Shown here in pieces: positions 9,265 through 19,524 of a stretch of DNA of 64,000 nt. This DNA comes from Cytophagales bacterium Alg240-R148 (GTDB lineage Bacteria; Bacteroidota; Bacteroidia; Cytophagales; Cyclobacteriaceae). The translations under genes and the position numbers were made by a program. The notes beneath the pieces are model-generated. The model ran no database searches, was not told the DNA's origin, and saw only the letters and a program-made list of their open reading frames with translations. The stretch's first letter is position 1, and each line of letters opens with the position of its first letter. The stretch covers positions 124,001-188,000 of the forward strand of contig LS999828.1 in assembly GCA_900537185.1 (NCBI GenBank), given 5' to 3'.

Positions 9265-10221
9265 TTATTTAAGGTAGGTATCATAAATTTTCAATAAACT
9301 TAAAAAACCGTTTTTCACTTCTACATTCTCATTCCTAGTATTAGCTTGTATTAAATCATTTAGCAATTCAAAATTTTCAGTATCATACAATAGCACGCCA
9401 TTTGGTCTATCTACACAATTACTGCATATTACTTTAATTTTAAAATAAAGTGCTTCTTTTACTGTCAATGAATCACCATCTGTTCTAGTAGCTCTAATTA
9501 AACCATCCACACTATTAATGACGTTGATGAAATCGTGTTCTTCTGAAATAAATAAGACATTTTTTGGTATAGAAATACTAAGCTTTTTCAGATACTTCAG
9601 ATAATTCCCTGAAGGATCAGAGATTATTAATCCATAATCTTTCAAATTACTAAAAACACTTATTAGTTCTGTAATGCAATAAATTTCTTTCCCTTTAGAA
9701 TCAAATGATACGTTATATGCATTAGTAGCATACAATTTATGAAATGAATTGTTTTTAAACGCATCAATTTTATTCTTAATATTTTTTTGCAGCTCTTCTA
9801 TTTCTCCAGGCGGAATGAATGCCCCACACATTTTAGATTTAGAGTTTAATTTTTTTGCTTTGGTTATACTATTCTTATTTAATAATACAGGTGTATTTGC
9901 TAAAAACACAGAAAAATAATCCAACCAATTTCTATATGTAGAATACCTCCCTAAGTCTCCGTGAAAAGTTACAATGCTTTTTGAAAAACAAATTTTACTT
10001 AACAACAACAATAGAACTCTGAATAATGAATTTGAAGTATGTAAATGAAAGAATTGCGATTTTGACATCTGTAAAACAGTATATAATAGAGACTCTTTTT
10101 TTATATCCACAAACTTATAAGGCACTTTGTGCTTTTCACACATCTCTACAAGCCTTTTCACATGAACAGTTACACCTCCAATTGGTAAAGGCATTGGACC
10201 TAATATATACAAATTATTCAT
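9265..10221 (-). CDS. Probable glycosyltransferase, GT4-like
   Basis: Protein of 318 residues that begins MNNLYILGPMPLPIGGVTVHV, a GT4-type N-terminal Gly-rich loop. Near the C-terminus it has DGLIRATRTDGDSLTVKEAL, which corresponds to the donor-binding E-x7-E region of GT-B enzymes. It is shorter than a typical GT4 (around 370) and the central domain is divergent. It is very AT-rich, like its neighbour Wzy. The start overlaps the wzy stop region by eight bases. A 95-base gap follows before the fused oxidoreductase. Likely adds one sugar of the repeat unit; donor and linkage are unknown. Confidence 0.68.
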   Translation of the reverse strand: MNNLYILGPMPLPIGGVTVHVKRLVEMCEKHKVPYKFVDIKKESLLYTVLQMSKSQFFHLHTSNSLFRVLLLLLSKICFSKSIVTFHGDLGRYSTYRNWLDYFSVFLANTPVLLNKNSITKAKKLNSKSKMCGAFIPPGEIEELQKNIKNKIDAFKNNSFHKLYATNAYNVSFDSKGKEIYCITELISVFSNLKDYGLIISDPSGNYLKYLKKLSISIPKNVLFISEEHDFINVINSVDGLIRATRTDGDSLTVKEALYFKIKVICSNCVDRPNGVLLYDTENFELLNDLIQANTRNENVEVKNGFLSLLKIYDTYLK

Positions 10222-11455
10222 TTATAATTAAACGTTTAGTTCTCAAAACAGAGTTTTTTATCCCAATATTTGAAATCACAAATGAATTAGATATAATGAA
10301 TAACGTAAACCAAAAATACCCAGACAATATCGCATCTACCACAGCTATAAAAACAAGGAAACAAATACACATAGAGTAATGCAGTTTTCTATTTAAATTT
10401 GTTCTTTCTTTGAATTTAGATAATCTAATTATTTGATAGATAAACCTCAAAAAGAAAAAAAAACCTAAGAAACCTGTCCCAAACAATACTTCAAAATACA
10501 AATTGTGTAAGCTAAGTCCCTTATACATTTTTTTTCTAGCCTTATAAAACGACTTGTTAACTGTTCTTACAGCCTCTCCAAATATTTTAAAATTGGAAGC
10601 GAATTGAAACATTCCGACGCCAAAATACATTGAGTTTTCAAACGCCACATACCCTGACTGCCATAAATCAAATCTAATATCGCTATCAATTTTTTCAAAC
10701 CGAGAAACTGTGGAATTTGCAGTATGATAATTTTTATCATCTGGTTCCAAAACCATAAATACCAATTTATAAACAACGAAAATTCCAATTCCAATAATTG
10801 ATAATGATTGGAAATTAACTTTTGTTAAAAGAAGTAAAGTAAAAACCGATAAGGTAACCAAAAAAATGCCTGATCTTGAACCTGTATAGTACAATGCAAA
10901 CATTAATACAGTTGACAATGTCACAAAGACCAAAAGCGATAATTTTTTATTTAATCTAAAGTATAATAAAAAAATAAAAGCTAGGGTAATTCCAAATGAC
11001 GCACTATTTGGATCATCAACAAACCCAGAAAGCCTTTCAGTAAAATTCAGAATGTGTTTAGTATAAATAATAAATAAACTGTTAATTACAACACCACAGA
11101 CATAAAACTTTATAACACTTACATAGTTTTCCTCATTCCATGAAAATGATATTATTGTCATGAAAACAACTGCATTAAAAAAAACTTGTATATAATAATT
11201 ATTGAACCCGGCCCAGTTCACTTCACCTATAATTGCCACAAAAATGATATGGACAACAACAAATAAAAGATAATAAATTAATCTCTTATTTAACTTTATT
11301 TGTGGAGAATGAGCTAAACTTTTCATACCCAACAAAACTATAAAAATACCAATAACCCTATAAGGTTTTAGAATTGTCTCAATACCAAAGTAGAATTCAA
11401 GAATGTGTTCAAATGAAATTAAAAAAGCATATATTTTTACCAAAAGAACTCTCAA
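10214..11455 (-). CDS. wzy: O-antigen/EPS polymerase, Wzy family
   Basis: Polytopic inner-membrane protein of 413 residues with about ten or more hydrophobic segments and a large periplasmic loop around residues 230-310. ALYYTGSRSGIFLVTLSVF matches the Wzy_C/RfaL-type signature that precedes this loop. It polymerises lipid-linked repeat units on the periplasmic face. Wzy proteins diverge strongly, so identity rests on topology, the signature and position between glycosyltransferase genes in a locus that also encodes Wzx, Wza and Wzc. It overlaps the upstream glycosyltransferase by four bases (ATGA). Base composition is extreme: the line 10381-10440 contains only 12 G/C of 60 bases. Confidence 0.8.
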   Translation of the reverse strand: MRVLLVKIYAFLISFEHILEFYFGIETILKPYRVIGIFIVLLGMKSLAHSPQIKLNKRLIYYLLFVVVHIIFVAIIGEVNWAGFNNYYIQVFFNAVVFMTIISFSWNEENYVSVIKFYVCGVVINSLFIIYTKHILNFTERLSGFVDDPNSASFGITLAFIFLLYFRLNKKLSLLVFVTLSTVLMFALYYTGSRSGIFLVTLSVFTLLLLTKVNFQSLSIIGIGIFVVYKLVFMVLEPDDKNYHTANSTVSRFEKIDSDIRFDLWQSGYVAFENSMYFGVGMFQFASNFKIFGEAVRTVNKSFYKARKKMYKGLSLHNLYFEVLFGTGFLGFFFFLRFIYQIIRLSKFKERTNLNRKLHYSMCICFLVFIAVVDAILSGYFWFTLFIISNSFVISNIGIKNSVLRTKRLIINE

Positions 11456-12618
11456 TTTAATTCAGATTTTAAAGTCTCAGCAATCTTCTTCCCATCAAAA
11501 ACCTTCAACGTATTATAAGCGCCTTTTATTAATTGTAATTGTTTTTCTTGATTAGAAATAAATTCGATAAAATCTTTCTCCAACTTAACTTTATCACAAC
11601 TGCTATTAACATATGCACATCCATGATTTTCAACAAACGAAGTCAAAAAAGAATTTTTAGGTGAGTGTAAAAAAATGGGTATTCCAGATGCCAGCAGTGG
11701 AATTGTTCTAGTTGGGAATATGGTTTTATACTCCACCTCTGAATATCCTCCTTCAAACCCATGAGTTAACAATGCTATGTCATATTTCTGAAGAACATCG
11801 ACCAATTCATCTTCATTTATATAGCCTTTTATATTGATCAATTTAGTATCTACCCCTCTATTTCTTAGTAAAATTTCAGGAACATGGGTATAAAGATCAA
11901 ACGAAATATTTACTCCATTTATTTTACTAAAAGTATTAATACACCGCTTTGTCGCATCAATATTGCTATGATTAAAATTACCTATCATAACAATTCTAAT
12001 TTCCTGTTTATTGGATATCGGTTTCAAAAAGTTTTCATCAAATGAATAAGAATGAGAATGGGGCAATGGAATAAAATTTAAATCACCATATTTCTCATCA
12101 TAATATGTACTCATACCTTCACTCATTACAAAGATTTTTTTTGAAGCTGAAAACAGTTTAGGTTGCCACTTTTTTGCAAAATAATTCATCGATCCCCTTG
12201 GCCTGTTCTCAAGATAAGTATTATGAAAATATGTATAAAATGGAATGTTGCACCACTTGGCAAGTAGGTAAGCAATTCTACACAAGAAGATATCTGGAAA
12301 TGTTGCAACAACTATATTGATTTTTTCTTTCCGAATGACATACAACATGTGAAGCAAAACAAAAGGATAAAATAAATACAATAGTTGAACAAAAAACCGA
12401 TCTCCCTTTCCTTTTATATTAAATTCTCCAATTGTATAATATCTTTTATGTTCAGATTTACTCTTGTTAGAGTTAAATATAGAAAATGGACTTTTACTTG
12501 TAAGCACACATAATTCGTCGGAAGAGAAATGATTCGTAAGATTTTCATTTATACTTACAGAACCTCCTTTATTTGGTTCAAAATAACGACTAACATATAA
12601 TACTTTTTTTTTTTTCAT
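11452..12618 (-). CDS. Glycosyltransferase family 4-like protein
   Basis: About 388 residues. It starts [20 protein letters not shown], with the Gly-rich N-terminal loop of GT-B enzymes, and has a mid-protein [19 protein letters not shown] donor-domain start. The C-terminal E-x-x-Y-K segment [19 protein letters not shown] resembles the diphosphate-binding end of GT4 proteins. I prefer the ATG at 12618 because it makes an ATGA overlap with the upstream SDR stop and because the family motif follows immediately; the alternative ATG at 12639 adds seven residues. Probable repeat-unit glycosyltransferase; specificity unknown. Confidence 0.72.
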   Translation of the reverse strand: MKKKKVLYVSRYFEPNKGGSVSINENLTNHFSSDELCVLTSKSPFSIFNSNKSKSEHKRYYTIGEFNIKGKGDRFFVQLLYLFYPFVLLHMLYVIRKEKINIVVATFPDIFLCRIAYLLAKWCNIPFYTYFHNTYLENRPRGSMNYFAKKWQPKLFSASKKIFVMSEGMSTYYDEKYGDLNFIPLPHSHSYSFDENFLKPISNKQEIRIVMIGNFNHSNIDATKRCINTFSKINGVNISFDLYTHVPEILLRNRGVDTKLINIKGYINEDELVDVLQKYDIALLTHGFEGGYSEVEYKTIFPTRTIPLLASGIPIFLHSPKNSFLTSFVENHGCAYVNSSCDKVKLEKDFIEFISNQEKQLQLIKGAYNTLKVFDGKKIAETLKSELN

Positions 12619-13667
12619 CCCTTTGATCTGGTTTCCCATGCCTCTACAATTTCTTCGAATACCACTTGAATAGATTTAGTTATAGACCATTCTGGATAAT
12701 GGTTTTTCATTTTAGTTAAATCTGATATATAACACATGTGGTCACCTTCTCTATTTTTATCTAGATACTCATAATTCATCTTTTTCCCAGTAATTCCAGA
12801 AACTATATCAAAAGCCTCCAAAATCGACACTGAATTATCTCTTCCACCTCCTATATTGTACACCTCCCCCTTTCTAGGGTTTGCAAAGAACGCCTCAATA
12901 AACTTCGCAACATCATAGGAATGAATATTGTCTCTTACTTGCTTACCTTTGTAACCAAACACTTTGTATTTTCCTTCCATAACATTAACCTTCACAAGGT
13001 AACTCAGAAAACCGTGCAACTCTACACCAGAGTGATTCGGCCCAGTTAAACACCCACCTCTTAGTGCACAAGTTGGCATACCAAAATAACGGCCATATTC
13101 TTGTACCATAACATCTGCTGCAACTTTTGAGGCCCCAAAAAGAGAATGTTTTGATTGATCTATGGTAAAGTCTTCCTTAATCCCATTGTAAAACACAGAA
13201 TCATTATATTCCCACCTCGTATCCAACTCTTTTAAATTCAACAAATTAGGCGCATCTCCATACACTTTATTTGTGCTCATGTGTGCAAATGGTGATTCCT
13301 TACAGTACTGCCTAGTAGCCTCAAGTAAATTTAATGTTCCTACTGCATTGACATCAAAATCATCAAAGGGTCTTGATGCCGCCAAATCATGGCTTGGTTG
13401 TGCTGCTGTATGAGCAATGAAATCAGGCTTAATTTTTTTCATCATTTCCATAACCGCACCCCTATCTCGAATATCCAACTCAACGTGCTCAAAATTGTCA
13501 AAAGCACTTATTAATTGGTTCTGGTTCCACCTTGTATCTCCATTTTCACCAAAAAAATCAGCCCTCATGTTGTTGTCTATACCATACACATTATAACCAA
13601 GTGTACTAAAGTGTCTTACTATTTCCGAGCCAATAAGTCCGCTAGAACCTGTAACTAATAATTTCAT
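12615..13667 (-). CDS. SDR-family NAD-dependent epimerase/dehydratase, CDP-paratose 2-epimerase-like
   Basis: Extended short-chain dehydrogenase of 350 residues. It has the NAD-binding TGSSGLIG (6-13), [19 protein letters not shown] (31-49) and STNKVYGD (131-138). The last two are typical of the CDP-tyvelose/paratose 2-epimerase branch. At the catalytic YxxxK position it reads SLFGASK, so Phe177 stands where Tyr is expected, with Lys181 kept. I recall this Phe variant in other locus-borne members, so it may be a lineage feature, but it would change the chemistry. The actual sugar nucleotide is unknown. It ends in an ATGA overlap with the following glycosyltransferase gene. Confidence 0.78.
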   Translation of the reverse strand: MKLLVTGSSGLIGSEIVRHFSTLGYNVYGIDNNMRADFFGENGDTRWNQNQLISAFDNFEHVELDIRDRGAVMEMMKKIKPDFIAHTAAQPSHDLAASRPFDDFDVNAVGTLNLLEATRQYCKESPFAHMSTNKVYGDAPNLLNLKELDTRWEYNDSVFYNGIKEDFTIDQSKHSLFGASKVAADVMVQEYGRYFGMPTCALRGGCLTGPNHSGVELHGFLSYLVKVNVMEGKYKVFGYKGKQVRDNIHSYDVAKFIEAFFANPRKGEVYNIGGGRDNSVSILEAFDIVSGITGKKMNYEYLDKNREGDHMCYISDLTKMKNHYPEWSITKSIQVVFEEIVEAWETRSKG

Positions 13668-13669
13668 TG

Positions 13670-14611
13670 TTATATACTTTTTATTTTTTTAACCAACTTT
13701 ATTGATTTGATAACATTTTCATCGCCAAAGTAAGTGTCTTTATAGTTTAACTCATAATATTTTTCGACAAATAACATATATTCAAAAGGCTCAATTACAC
13801 TAAACATTTCTATATATTTAACAGGTTCATTTTTATTGTCGTTATTGATTAACCTAGAATTCCATCCGGCCATTTGCTCCGATAAAAAATCATACTTCTT
13901 AAAGTTTTCTAATTGTGATTTGTGATTTTTAATTAAGTCAACCTTTTCTTTAATAGTATGAGATATGTCCAAATAAAAATTCCCTACTATGTTATTATGT
14001 ACTTGATATCCATACATTTTGAAACCCAATTCTTTAGTTTTAAAAAAGGAGAGACAATGGGCAACGACATGATTTACAGCTCTATGTTTTAATGGAAAAT
14101 CCATCAACCAAGGTGTTGCTAAAATGGTAGGTTCAAATTTTTTAATAATTCCAACTAACCCAACTACATGTTCTTTTTTTACTTCTAAAGTAAAGTTGTT
14201 AACATTTAGAAATCTCACTTTTGCACCAACTGACTTTGCCACAGCCAATAATTCATCATTTCTGTCTTGAATGAGTTTTTCTGTTGGAATTCCTTTTATG
14301 ATTTGTCCACCGTCAGTAAACAATATAATTTCTATAGGCAGACCTAGTTTTTTTGCCTCTATCATCAATCCACCACATCCTATACTTTCATCGTCTTGAT
14401 GGGGAGCTATTATTAATATCCTATCCGATTTCTTTAATTCAAACAATGAAGGTTTGATACTATTTTTATAGAAATCGAAATCCAACATTGAGTTGGCCAA
14501 TTTCAAGCCATTGTTTGGCATTAATTCATTTATTATAAACTTATAAAACAAGTTAGTGCTAAGAGCTCTTGTCACAATAGGCCTTAATATTTTTCTTATT
14601 ATTGACTTCAT
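13670..14611 (-). CDS. PIG-L family deacetylase
   Basis: Zinc-dependent LmbE/PIG-L deacetylase of 313 residues. Key features are [17 protein letters not shown] (about 65-81; canonical PHPDDE, here PHQDDE, giving the His-Asp-Asp metal site) and the second metal motif [12 protein letters not shown]. The family removes acetyl groups from GlcNAc-type sugars on lipid, thiol or glycan carriers. No signal peptide is visible, so it would act in the cytoplasm on a nucleotide sugar or on the lipid-linked repeat unit. It starts two bases after the sulfotransferase stop, so the two are almost certainly co-translated. That pairing could expose and then sulfate an amine, an inference discussed in the findings. 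Confidence 0.83.
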   Translation of the reverse strand: MKSIIRKILRPIVTRALSTNLFYKFIINELMPNNGLKLANSMLDFDFYKNSIKPSLFELKKSDRILIIAPHQDDESIGCGGLMIEAKKLGLPIEIILFTDGGQIIKGIPTEKLIQDRNDELLAVAKSVGAKVRFLNVNNFTLEVKKEHVVGLVGIIKKFEPTILATPWLMDFPLKHRAVNHVVAHCLSFFKTKELGFKMYGYQVHNNIVGNFYLDISHTIKEKVDLIKNHKSQLENFKKYDFLSEQMAGWNSRLINNDNKNEPVKYIEMFSVIEPFEYMLFVEKYYELNYKDTYFGDENVIKSIKLVKKIKSI

Positions 14612-14612
14612 A

Positions 14613-15560
14613 TTAACCTTTCCAACAACTTAAATCAACATGTAGAAGCTCCTCTAAAGATTTGATATCTTCTTTATAAATACTATTCAAGTATTTCTTC
14701 GTTTTATCTTCCATTTTAATATCATCTTTTGAATAGCGGGTTAAAGATTCAAGTTGAACCGAAATGCGCCTTCTTTTGTACAAATCTCGTATTAACAAGG
14801 TTGTTCCAAGTTTGATTATTAAATTAAAAGCTTTTTCAGATTTGGTAAGAAACATATTCTTTTTCCAAAATGTCTTTGGGAAAGTTGTCCAACTATTATT
14901 GAACCTCACCCCAACTTTATCAAAACCCAATGAGCTATCTATCCCAAGGAAATCATACAAAGACCCTAGAACATTTTTAGGTTTTTCTAACAGGTGCTCC
15001 AAAATCACCACATGAACTTGACTTTTATCAAAGGTTTTATACAACAAATTTAACGATTGATAATAAAACCCTCTATTTTTATATGATAAGTGCGCTTTAG
15101 CATACTCACTTCTTTCAATTCTATTGTCTTCTGCTTTCAAAGCTTTGTCAAAGCTTAATTCTTCCCTTTCTTTACCAATTTCATTAATGTAATGAGACCA
15201 AGCCCTCTGAACTGGATTCCTAAGAATCAAAACTAGTTTAATATCTGGGTAAAACTTTTTGATCCTATGATAACATTGGTCTAGAAACAGATAATCGGCA
15301 CTTTTTTCCCCAATGGCTTTTTTATTATTATCAAGAGAATCGAATTGAAGCTCGTAGTCCCGTTTGCTATGATTTCTGTCCCAATCACTCCTGTTTACAT
15401 ACCCTTCAAGCCATTCTTTTCTACCTCTTAATTCGTCATCCATAAAATATGCTGTATCCATACTAGATAACAACCCTAATTCTGGATGTGCTTCTATCCA
15501 TTTTGCCAGCGTAGTACTCCCACTTCGCCTCTCACCTATTATAAGAAAATTTGGTTTCAT
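14613..15560 (-). CDS. PAPS-dependent sulfotransferase
   Basis: Carbohydrate sulfotransferase of 315 residues. The 5'-phosphosulfate loop [19 protein letters not shown] lies at residues 5-23, and the 3'-phosphate motif [16 protein letters not shown] lies near 130-145 with Arg and Ser as expected. GEKSADYLF between them corresponds to the substrate Lys-Ser-x-x-Tyr element of heparan-sulfate-type sulfotransferases. The enzyme transfers sulfate from PAPS to a hydroxyl or amine of the polysaccharide. PAPS synthesis genes are not in this window. The start overlaps the upstream acyltransferase stop by four bases. The gene implies a sulfated, strongly acidic polymer, a trait common in marine bacteria. 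Confidence 0.85.
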   Translation of the reverse strand: MKPNFLIIGERRSGSTTLAKWIEAHPELGLLSSMDTAYFMDDELRGRKEWLEGYVNRSDWDRNHSKRDYELQFDSLDNNKKAIGEKSADYLFLDQCYHRIKKFYPDIKLVLILRNPVQRAWSHYINEIGKEREELSFDKALKAEDNRIERSEYAKAHLSYKNRGFYYQSLNLLYKTFDKSQVHVVILEHLLEKPKNVLGSLYDFLGIDSSLGFDKVGVRFNNSWTTFPKTFWKKNMFLTKSEKAFNLIIKLGTTLLIRDLYKRRRISVQLESLTRYSKDDIKMEDKTKKYLNSIYKEDIKSLEELLHVDLSCWKG

Positions 15561-16222
15561 TCTTTGCCCCTTATTTTGATTAATTTAGCAGGGTTACCAC
15601 CAACAATTGAATAAGGTGCAACATCTTTTGTCACTATTGAACCAGCTGCTATTACTGCCCCATCACCAATGGTCACATTAGGTAATATAATTGACCTTCG
15701 CCCAACCCAAATGTCATTTCCTAAAACAACCTCTGAGTGTGACCTACCTTGCTCTCTGATCAGCTTATTGGGATCGTTGTAATTATGGTTGTTTGTTATA
15801 ATAAACGCCTCAGCTGCAATCCTACAATTGTCTCCTATTTTTATTCCTGCATTTTCTGCAATTATTTCGGAATTATGTCCGATGGCCACATTTCTACCAA
15901 TTTCCACAGAACCTGAAAGTGCTTTAATTATTACTCCTGATTTGATGTTTGAATAGTCTCCAATTTTAATTAAAGGTTTTAAATGAGACTCACCCACCGT
16001 ATAACAATGAAGTAAAACTTTATTTTGAAGCGTTATACTATTGCCAAATGTAAAATTAGCCTGGTTATCCCTTCTTACTTTTACTTTCCCTCCTACCTTA
16101 AGTCCTTTAGCATTTGAAAACTTAAATAATAAGTAATAATAACCTCTTATCCTATATCCTGCATATTTTCTAACCTTCCAAAATAAGTAACCAAAACCTC
16201 TTTTTTTGAATTGCTTTAACAT
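15557..16222 (-). CDS. LbH-fold acyltransferase, WbbJ-like
   Basis: Protein of 221 residues with about 60 N-terminal residues of unclear fold, then a left-handed beta-helix of hexapeptide repeats ending in the standard cap [12 protein letters not shown]. The NNHNYNDP segment supplies the catalytic His of the WbbJ/CatB-type O-acetyltransferases. [31 protein letters not shown] is the extended typical C-terminal helix end. It lies directly between wzx (two bases apart) and the sulfotransferase gene. Expected to O-acetylate the repeat unit with acetyl-CoA; target position unknown. Confidence 0.82.
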   Translation of the reverse strand: MLKQFKKRGFGYLFWKVRKYAGYRIRGYYYLLFKFSNAKGLKVGGKVKVRRDNQANFTFGNSITLQNKVLLHCYTVGESHLKPLIKIGDYSNIKSGVIIKALSGSVEIGRNVAIGHNSEIIAENAGIKIGDNCRIAAEAFIITNNHNYNDPNKLIREQGRSHSEVVLGNDIWVGRRSIILPNVTIGDGAVIAAGSIVTKDVAPYSIVGGNPAKLIKIRGKE

Positions 16223-16223
16223 A

Positions 16224-17540
16224 TTATTTCACACCTTTAACTCTCTTAATTACTTTTTTAAAATATAGAAAATCCTCAAATTTCAAAACAAAAAAATCAG
16301 TGAAAGTAACCGAAGATTCGTTTTTCATAAACATAATTAAAGCATAAACAGTCCCAATTAAAAATGCAATGCTTGTTGCTGAAGCCGCCCCTAACATGCC
16401 ATAATATGGAATTAAAACAACATATAACAGAAGCCCAGATACGCTTGTAACAATTTCAATCATTGAAGCTGTAAAAGGTTGTCCTTTGGCCGAAAAAAAC
16501 TTCTGAACCATCCTTCTGGTAGAAAAATAAGGGATTACCCCCACCAATAAAATTAGTATTACGTAATAAGAATCAGCATAGTCATTTCCATAAATTACAA
16601 CGATAAAGTATTTGGATAGCAAAGCCATAGCTATTGAAATGAAAACACAAATAACTAACATAATCCTATGCATTTGTAGAAAAAAAGAAAGTCTCAATTT
16701 CTCATCTTTGAATTGAGCCACTTTATTAAAAAACACTTTATGAAACCCAGTAAACCCTGTTTCTAAATAGTTTATAATGCTATATCCAACATTATAAACC
16801 CCTAAAGCACCTGAAGTTAAAAAAAATCCAATTAAGACTTGGTCCATTTTCGCATTCGCTTGATTAGAAATATTGCCTACCCAGGACTTCAGCCCATAGC
16901 TAAAGCAAAAGTTTGCATATTTGAGATTTACATCGACAACTGGCCTTATTTTGATAATCACAACAGTTAAAAATCCAATAAAAACAATTGTTCGTTGAAA
17001 TAGATATACAAACAAAACAAATTCTAAAGTAAACCTGTTGACAATGTATAACGCCAACAATAGCATTAAAAACAAGCCTGCATTTAATAAATTCACTCTA
17101 TTAACTATTCCAAATAAAGAAGAACCTGTTAACAGTTGTACAACTACTCGATACATACTTTCTATTATTGGCAAAATCATTAGCAGAATAAACTTGTTTG
17201 TTTTAATGTTTTTCGAAAAAATTGGAATCCACTCTAACCAAAAAAATAAAACAATTATGCTACTAGTTAAAAACCCAATAAAAAATGTTGTAATCAAAGA
17301 GGTTAGAAAAACTTCTTTGATTTTAAACTTTTCAGAAGATATAGAATAGAGGGAACCTGCACCGAAACCAAATTGAAAAACACTAATGGATATGGATACA
17401 ATGATAACAAAAAAGTTAAATACTCCTTTATCGGAAGGGCCTAAAACCCGGGCGATCATAATAGAGGTAGACAACCCAAACATTACTAAAACAATGGTAG
17501 TAATTGTATTATATAATGTATTTTTAACACCAGATACCAT
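16224..17540 (-). CDS. wzx: Polysaccharide flippase, Wzx/MATE-like
   Basis: Inner-membrane protein of 438 residues with about twelve hydrophobic segments and the N-terminal Arg-containing start typical of oligosaccharide flippases ([18 protein letters not shown] near residues 27-44). It moves undecaprenyl-linked repeat units from the cytoplasmic to the periplasmic side. The pair of a flippase and a Wzy-like polymerase in the same operon supports the Wzx/Wzy route rather than an ABC exporter, none of which is encoded here. One base separates it from the next acyltransferase gene on each side. Strongly AT-rich like the middle of the locus. Confidence 0.87.
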   Translation of the reverse strand: MVSGVKNTLYNTITTIVLVMFGLSTSIMIARVLGPSDKGVFNFFVIIVSISISVFQFGFGAGSLYSISSEKFKIKEVFLTSLITTFFIGFLTSSIIVLFFWLEWIPIFSKNIKTNKFILLMILPIIESMYRVVVQLLTGSSLFGIVNRVNLLNAGLFLMLLLALYIVNRFTLEFVLFVYLFQRTIVFIGFLTVVIIKIRPVVDVNLKYANFCFSYGLKSWVGNISNQANAKMDQVLIGFFLTSGALGVYNVGYSIINYLETGFTGFHKVFFNKVAQFKDEKLRLSFFLQMHRIMLVICVFISIAMALLSKYFIVVIYGNDYADSYYVILILLVGVIPYFSTRRMVQKFFSAKGQPFTASMIEIVTSVSGLLLYVVLIPYYGMLGAASATSIAFLIGTVYALIMFMKNESSVTFTDFFVLKFEDFLYFKKVIKRVKGVK

Positions 17541-17541
17541 A

Positions 17542-18135
17542 CTAAATAAGTTCCTCTTTACTTAGGTCTTTAAAAAATAGGTCTTTAATTTTCTTTAATT
17601 CTTCAGGGGTTTTTTCCCACCATTTTAGTTCCAAGATAGCTTCTCTAGTGTCTTTAGTAAATCTCTTTTTTATTTCTTTTGCAGGCACACCAGCCACTAC
17701 GGAGAAGTCTTCAACACTTTTTGTAACAACACTTCCTGCTCCTATAACAACCCCATTCCCAATAGAAACACCACTTAATATTATTGCCCCATGACCTACC
17801 CAGACATCATGCCCGATACTGACCTTTTTAGATGTTGATAATTTTTTTAATTCACCATCAAACAATATTGGGTTGTTGTATGTTGTCATAGAATTCATAG
17901 AATGAGTTCGTGAATGTACAGAAACACTTGCTCCAAATTGACAATACCTTCCTATAGAAATATCTCCTCTAAAAAAGCACCCAGGCCCAAAAGTAGAATA
18001 GGCTTCCACATCGACGTTTCCCTTAACGACGCAATTTGAAGGTATAACAACGCTTTTATGAGCATTTAAATCTTCAAATTCACTCTTTACTAAAATTTTA
18101 ATAATAGCCTTAATAAATCTTAACATGCTAGACAT
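17542..18135 (-). CDS. LbH-fold acyltransferase, CatB-like
   Basis: Protein of 197 residues made of hexapeptide repeats. VHSRTHSM supplies a likely catalytic His, and SIGHDVWVGHGAIILSGVS leads into the typical end GAGSVVTKSVEDFSVVAGVP. This is the second acetyltransferase-type enzyme of the locus, separated from the first by wzx, so the repeat unit may carry two acyl groups. The start is uncertain: ATG at 18135 overlaps the upstream gene by 16 bases and ATG at 18126 by 7; both give the same core. Confidence 0.8.
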   Translation of the reverse strand: MSSMLRFIKAIIKILVKSEFEDLNAHKSVVIPSNCVVKGNVDVEAYSTFGPGCFFRGDISIGRYCQFGASVSVHSRTHSMNSMTTYNNPILFDGELKKLSTSKKVSIGHDVWVGHGAIILSGVSIGNGVVIGAGSVVTKSVEDFSVVAGVPAKEIKKRFTKDTREAILELKWWEKTPEELKKIKDLFFKDLSKEELI

Positions 18136-19520
18136 TTAACAACATTTTTTGTACTATCTATCTTTTCACTTACTTGGGCATCAATTGTTTCCTTTCTTTC
18201 ATTAATTAAATATTCAGGATTACCTATATATTCATTAATACTTTGTTTTAGATGGTCAAAGCTATTAACAACGCTAATACCGTTATAACTTATGACCTTT
18301 TTTAAATGATTGTAATCAACTAGCCTTCTTGCCGACTTCCAGTATGGCAAATCAGCATCTCCATCAAATGAAGTTAATATAACTGGCTTCTCATGAATCA
18401 AGGCATCTATAGCAACCGTGCTTCCTGAATTTAATGTTATCAAACTCCCAGTAAGCAATTGCGAAAATTTCTCCATGTCTGAAACATCCATACTCCAATT
18501 TAACTTGCTTTCTATTAAGTTAGGAAAATCAACTACAACATTGTTCATTTTGGCCAAATTCTTTAAACGCGGCAACCACGTTTTGTCTTTCATTTTTCCA
18601 CTCACATTTTGTGGGTGTGGCCTTACTATTAATTGAAGCGATTTTTCATTGAATTGCTGAGTTTCTACTGCATTGGCCAACCACTCAACAATATCAATTT
18701 CCTTCGGGGCGAATCTTGGGGAACTCATTGCAAAAAATAAATAATTTGCATCTTCTTTTAAACCCAAATTTTTCAGAACCGGCTTAAAATTTGGTCTCCT
18801 CTTCACTTCACTATGAAAATCAAAATGAGGAACTCCACATTTGAATATATTTTCAGGTTCAATACCATAATATTCCACAAGTTCTGATTTCATCACATCA
18901 CCCCATGCTATATACTTTTCTGATAATGCTGGAAAGAAACCCTTACAACTTATATTATCCCAACTTAATAAATGAATCCATGTCTCAGTATTCTTTCTTT
19001 CATTTCCCAATTTCAACAATACTGCTTCATTAAAGTTTACTGGGTAAGTGGCTACTAGTTTTTTTGGATTTATATCGTCGAGAATTTGATTTGCTAAATC
19101 AGATTTCAAATACCCATTTTCTTTATTTTTGAATCTCTTTCTAATGGAAGGAAAAAATGAAATCAACCTATAAATCATGCCATAATACCTTGGCCAAATA
19201 TGTGTCAAAGGGTTTTTTGATTTGTTATACTTAATAGAATAAACATGTTTTTCCCATAAAGCCGTGTTCTTTTTTAGGTCTTCTAAAAAATATTTTCGCT
19301 TAAACATATACTGTTGGTTCCCCAACTTTCCATTTTCATTAAACTCATACAAATGAACATTCTTTAACCCGCAATAAGCTTTTAAATTAGAATCATTTTT
19401 ATCCGGACAAATCAAAGCTACATTTAGACCTTCTTTGACCAATTTACCAAGTAAATCGGTTTGAGTAACCATTCTCGCAGCAAAACCATGAGAAACAATA
19501 TAGGCAATATCAATATTCAT
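18120..19520 (-). CDS. Uncharacterised GT-B-like protein of capsule locus
   Basis: Protein of 466 residues, not clearly assignable. The C-terminal half has RPHPQ and LNSGSTVAIDALIHEKPVI, a pattern seen in GT-B enzymes such as CDP-glycerol glycerophosphotransferases and capsular transferases. The middle has HLLSWDNISCKGF followed by YIAWGDVMKSELVEYYGI, again typical of that superfamily. The N-terminus MNIDIAYIVSHGFAARMV suggests a first Rossmann-like domain without signal peptide. It lies four bases downstream of the 2-hydroxyacid dehydrogenase and close to the NeuA gene, so it is a candidate for the transferase that uses the CMP-nonulosonate. That role is inference; no sialyltransferase motif could be confirmed. 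Confidence 0.6.
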   Translation of the reverse strand: MNIDIAYIVSHGFAARMVTQTDLLGKLVKEGLNVALICPDKNDSNLKAYCGLKNVHLYEFNENGKLGNQQYMFKRKYFLEDLKKNTALWEKHVYSIKYNKSKNPLTHIWPRYYGMIYRLISFFPSIRKRFKNKENGYLKSDLANQILDDINPKKLVATYPVNFNEAVLLKLGNERKNTETWIHLLSWDNISCKGFFPALSEKYIAWGDVMKSELVEYYGIEPENIFKCGVPHFDFHSEVKRRPNFKPVLKNLGLKEDANYLFFAMSSPRFAPKEIDIVEWLANAVETQQFNEKSLQLIVRPHPQNVSGKMKDKTWLPRLKNLAKMNNVVVDFPNLIESKLNWSMDVSDMEKFSQLLTGSLITLNSGSTVAIDALIHEKPVILTSFDGDADLPYWKSARRLVDYNHLKKVISYNGISVVNSFDHLKQSINEYIGNPEYLINERKETIDAQVSEKIDSTKNVVKCLAC

Positions 19521-19524
19521 TTTT

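Noticed and set aside
9186-9284. 32-residue minus-strand reading frame ending in a basic tail, overlapping the 3' end of the 9265-10221 glycosyltransferase gene
   Set aside because: It could be a frame-shifted C-terminal tail of that glycosyltransferase, which is short for its family, but there is no recognisable motif and the length is compatible with chance.
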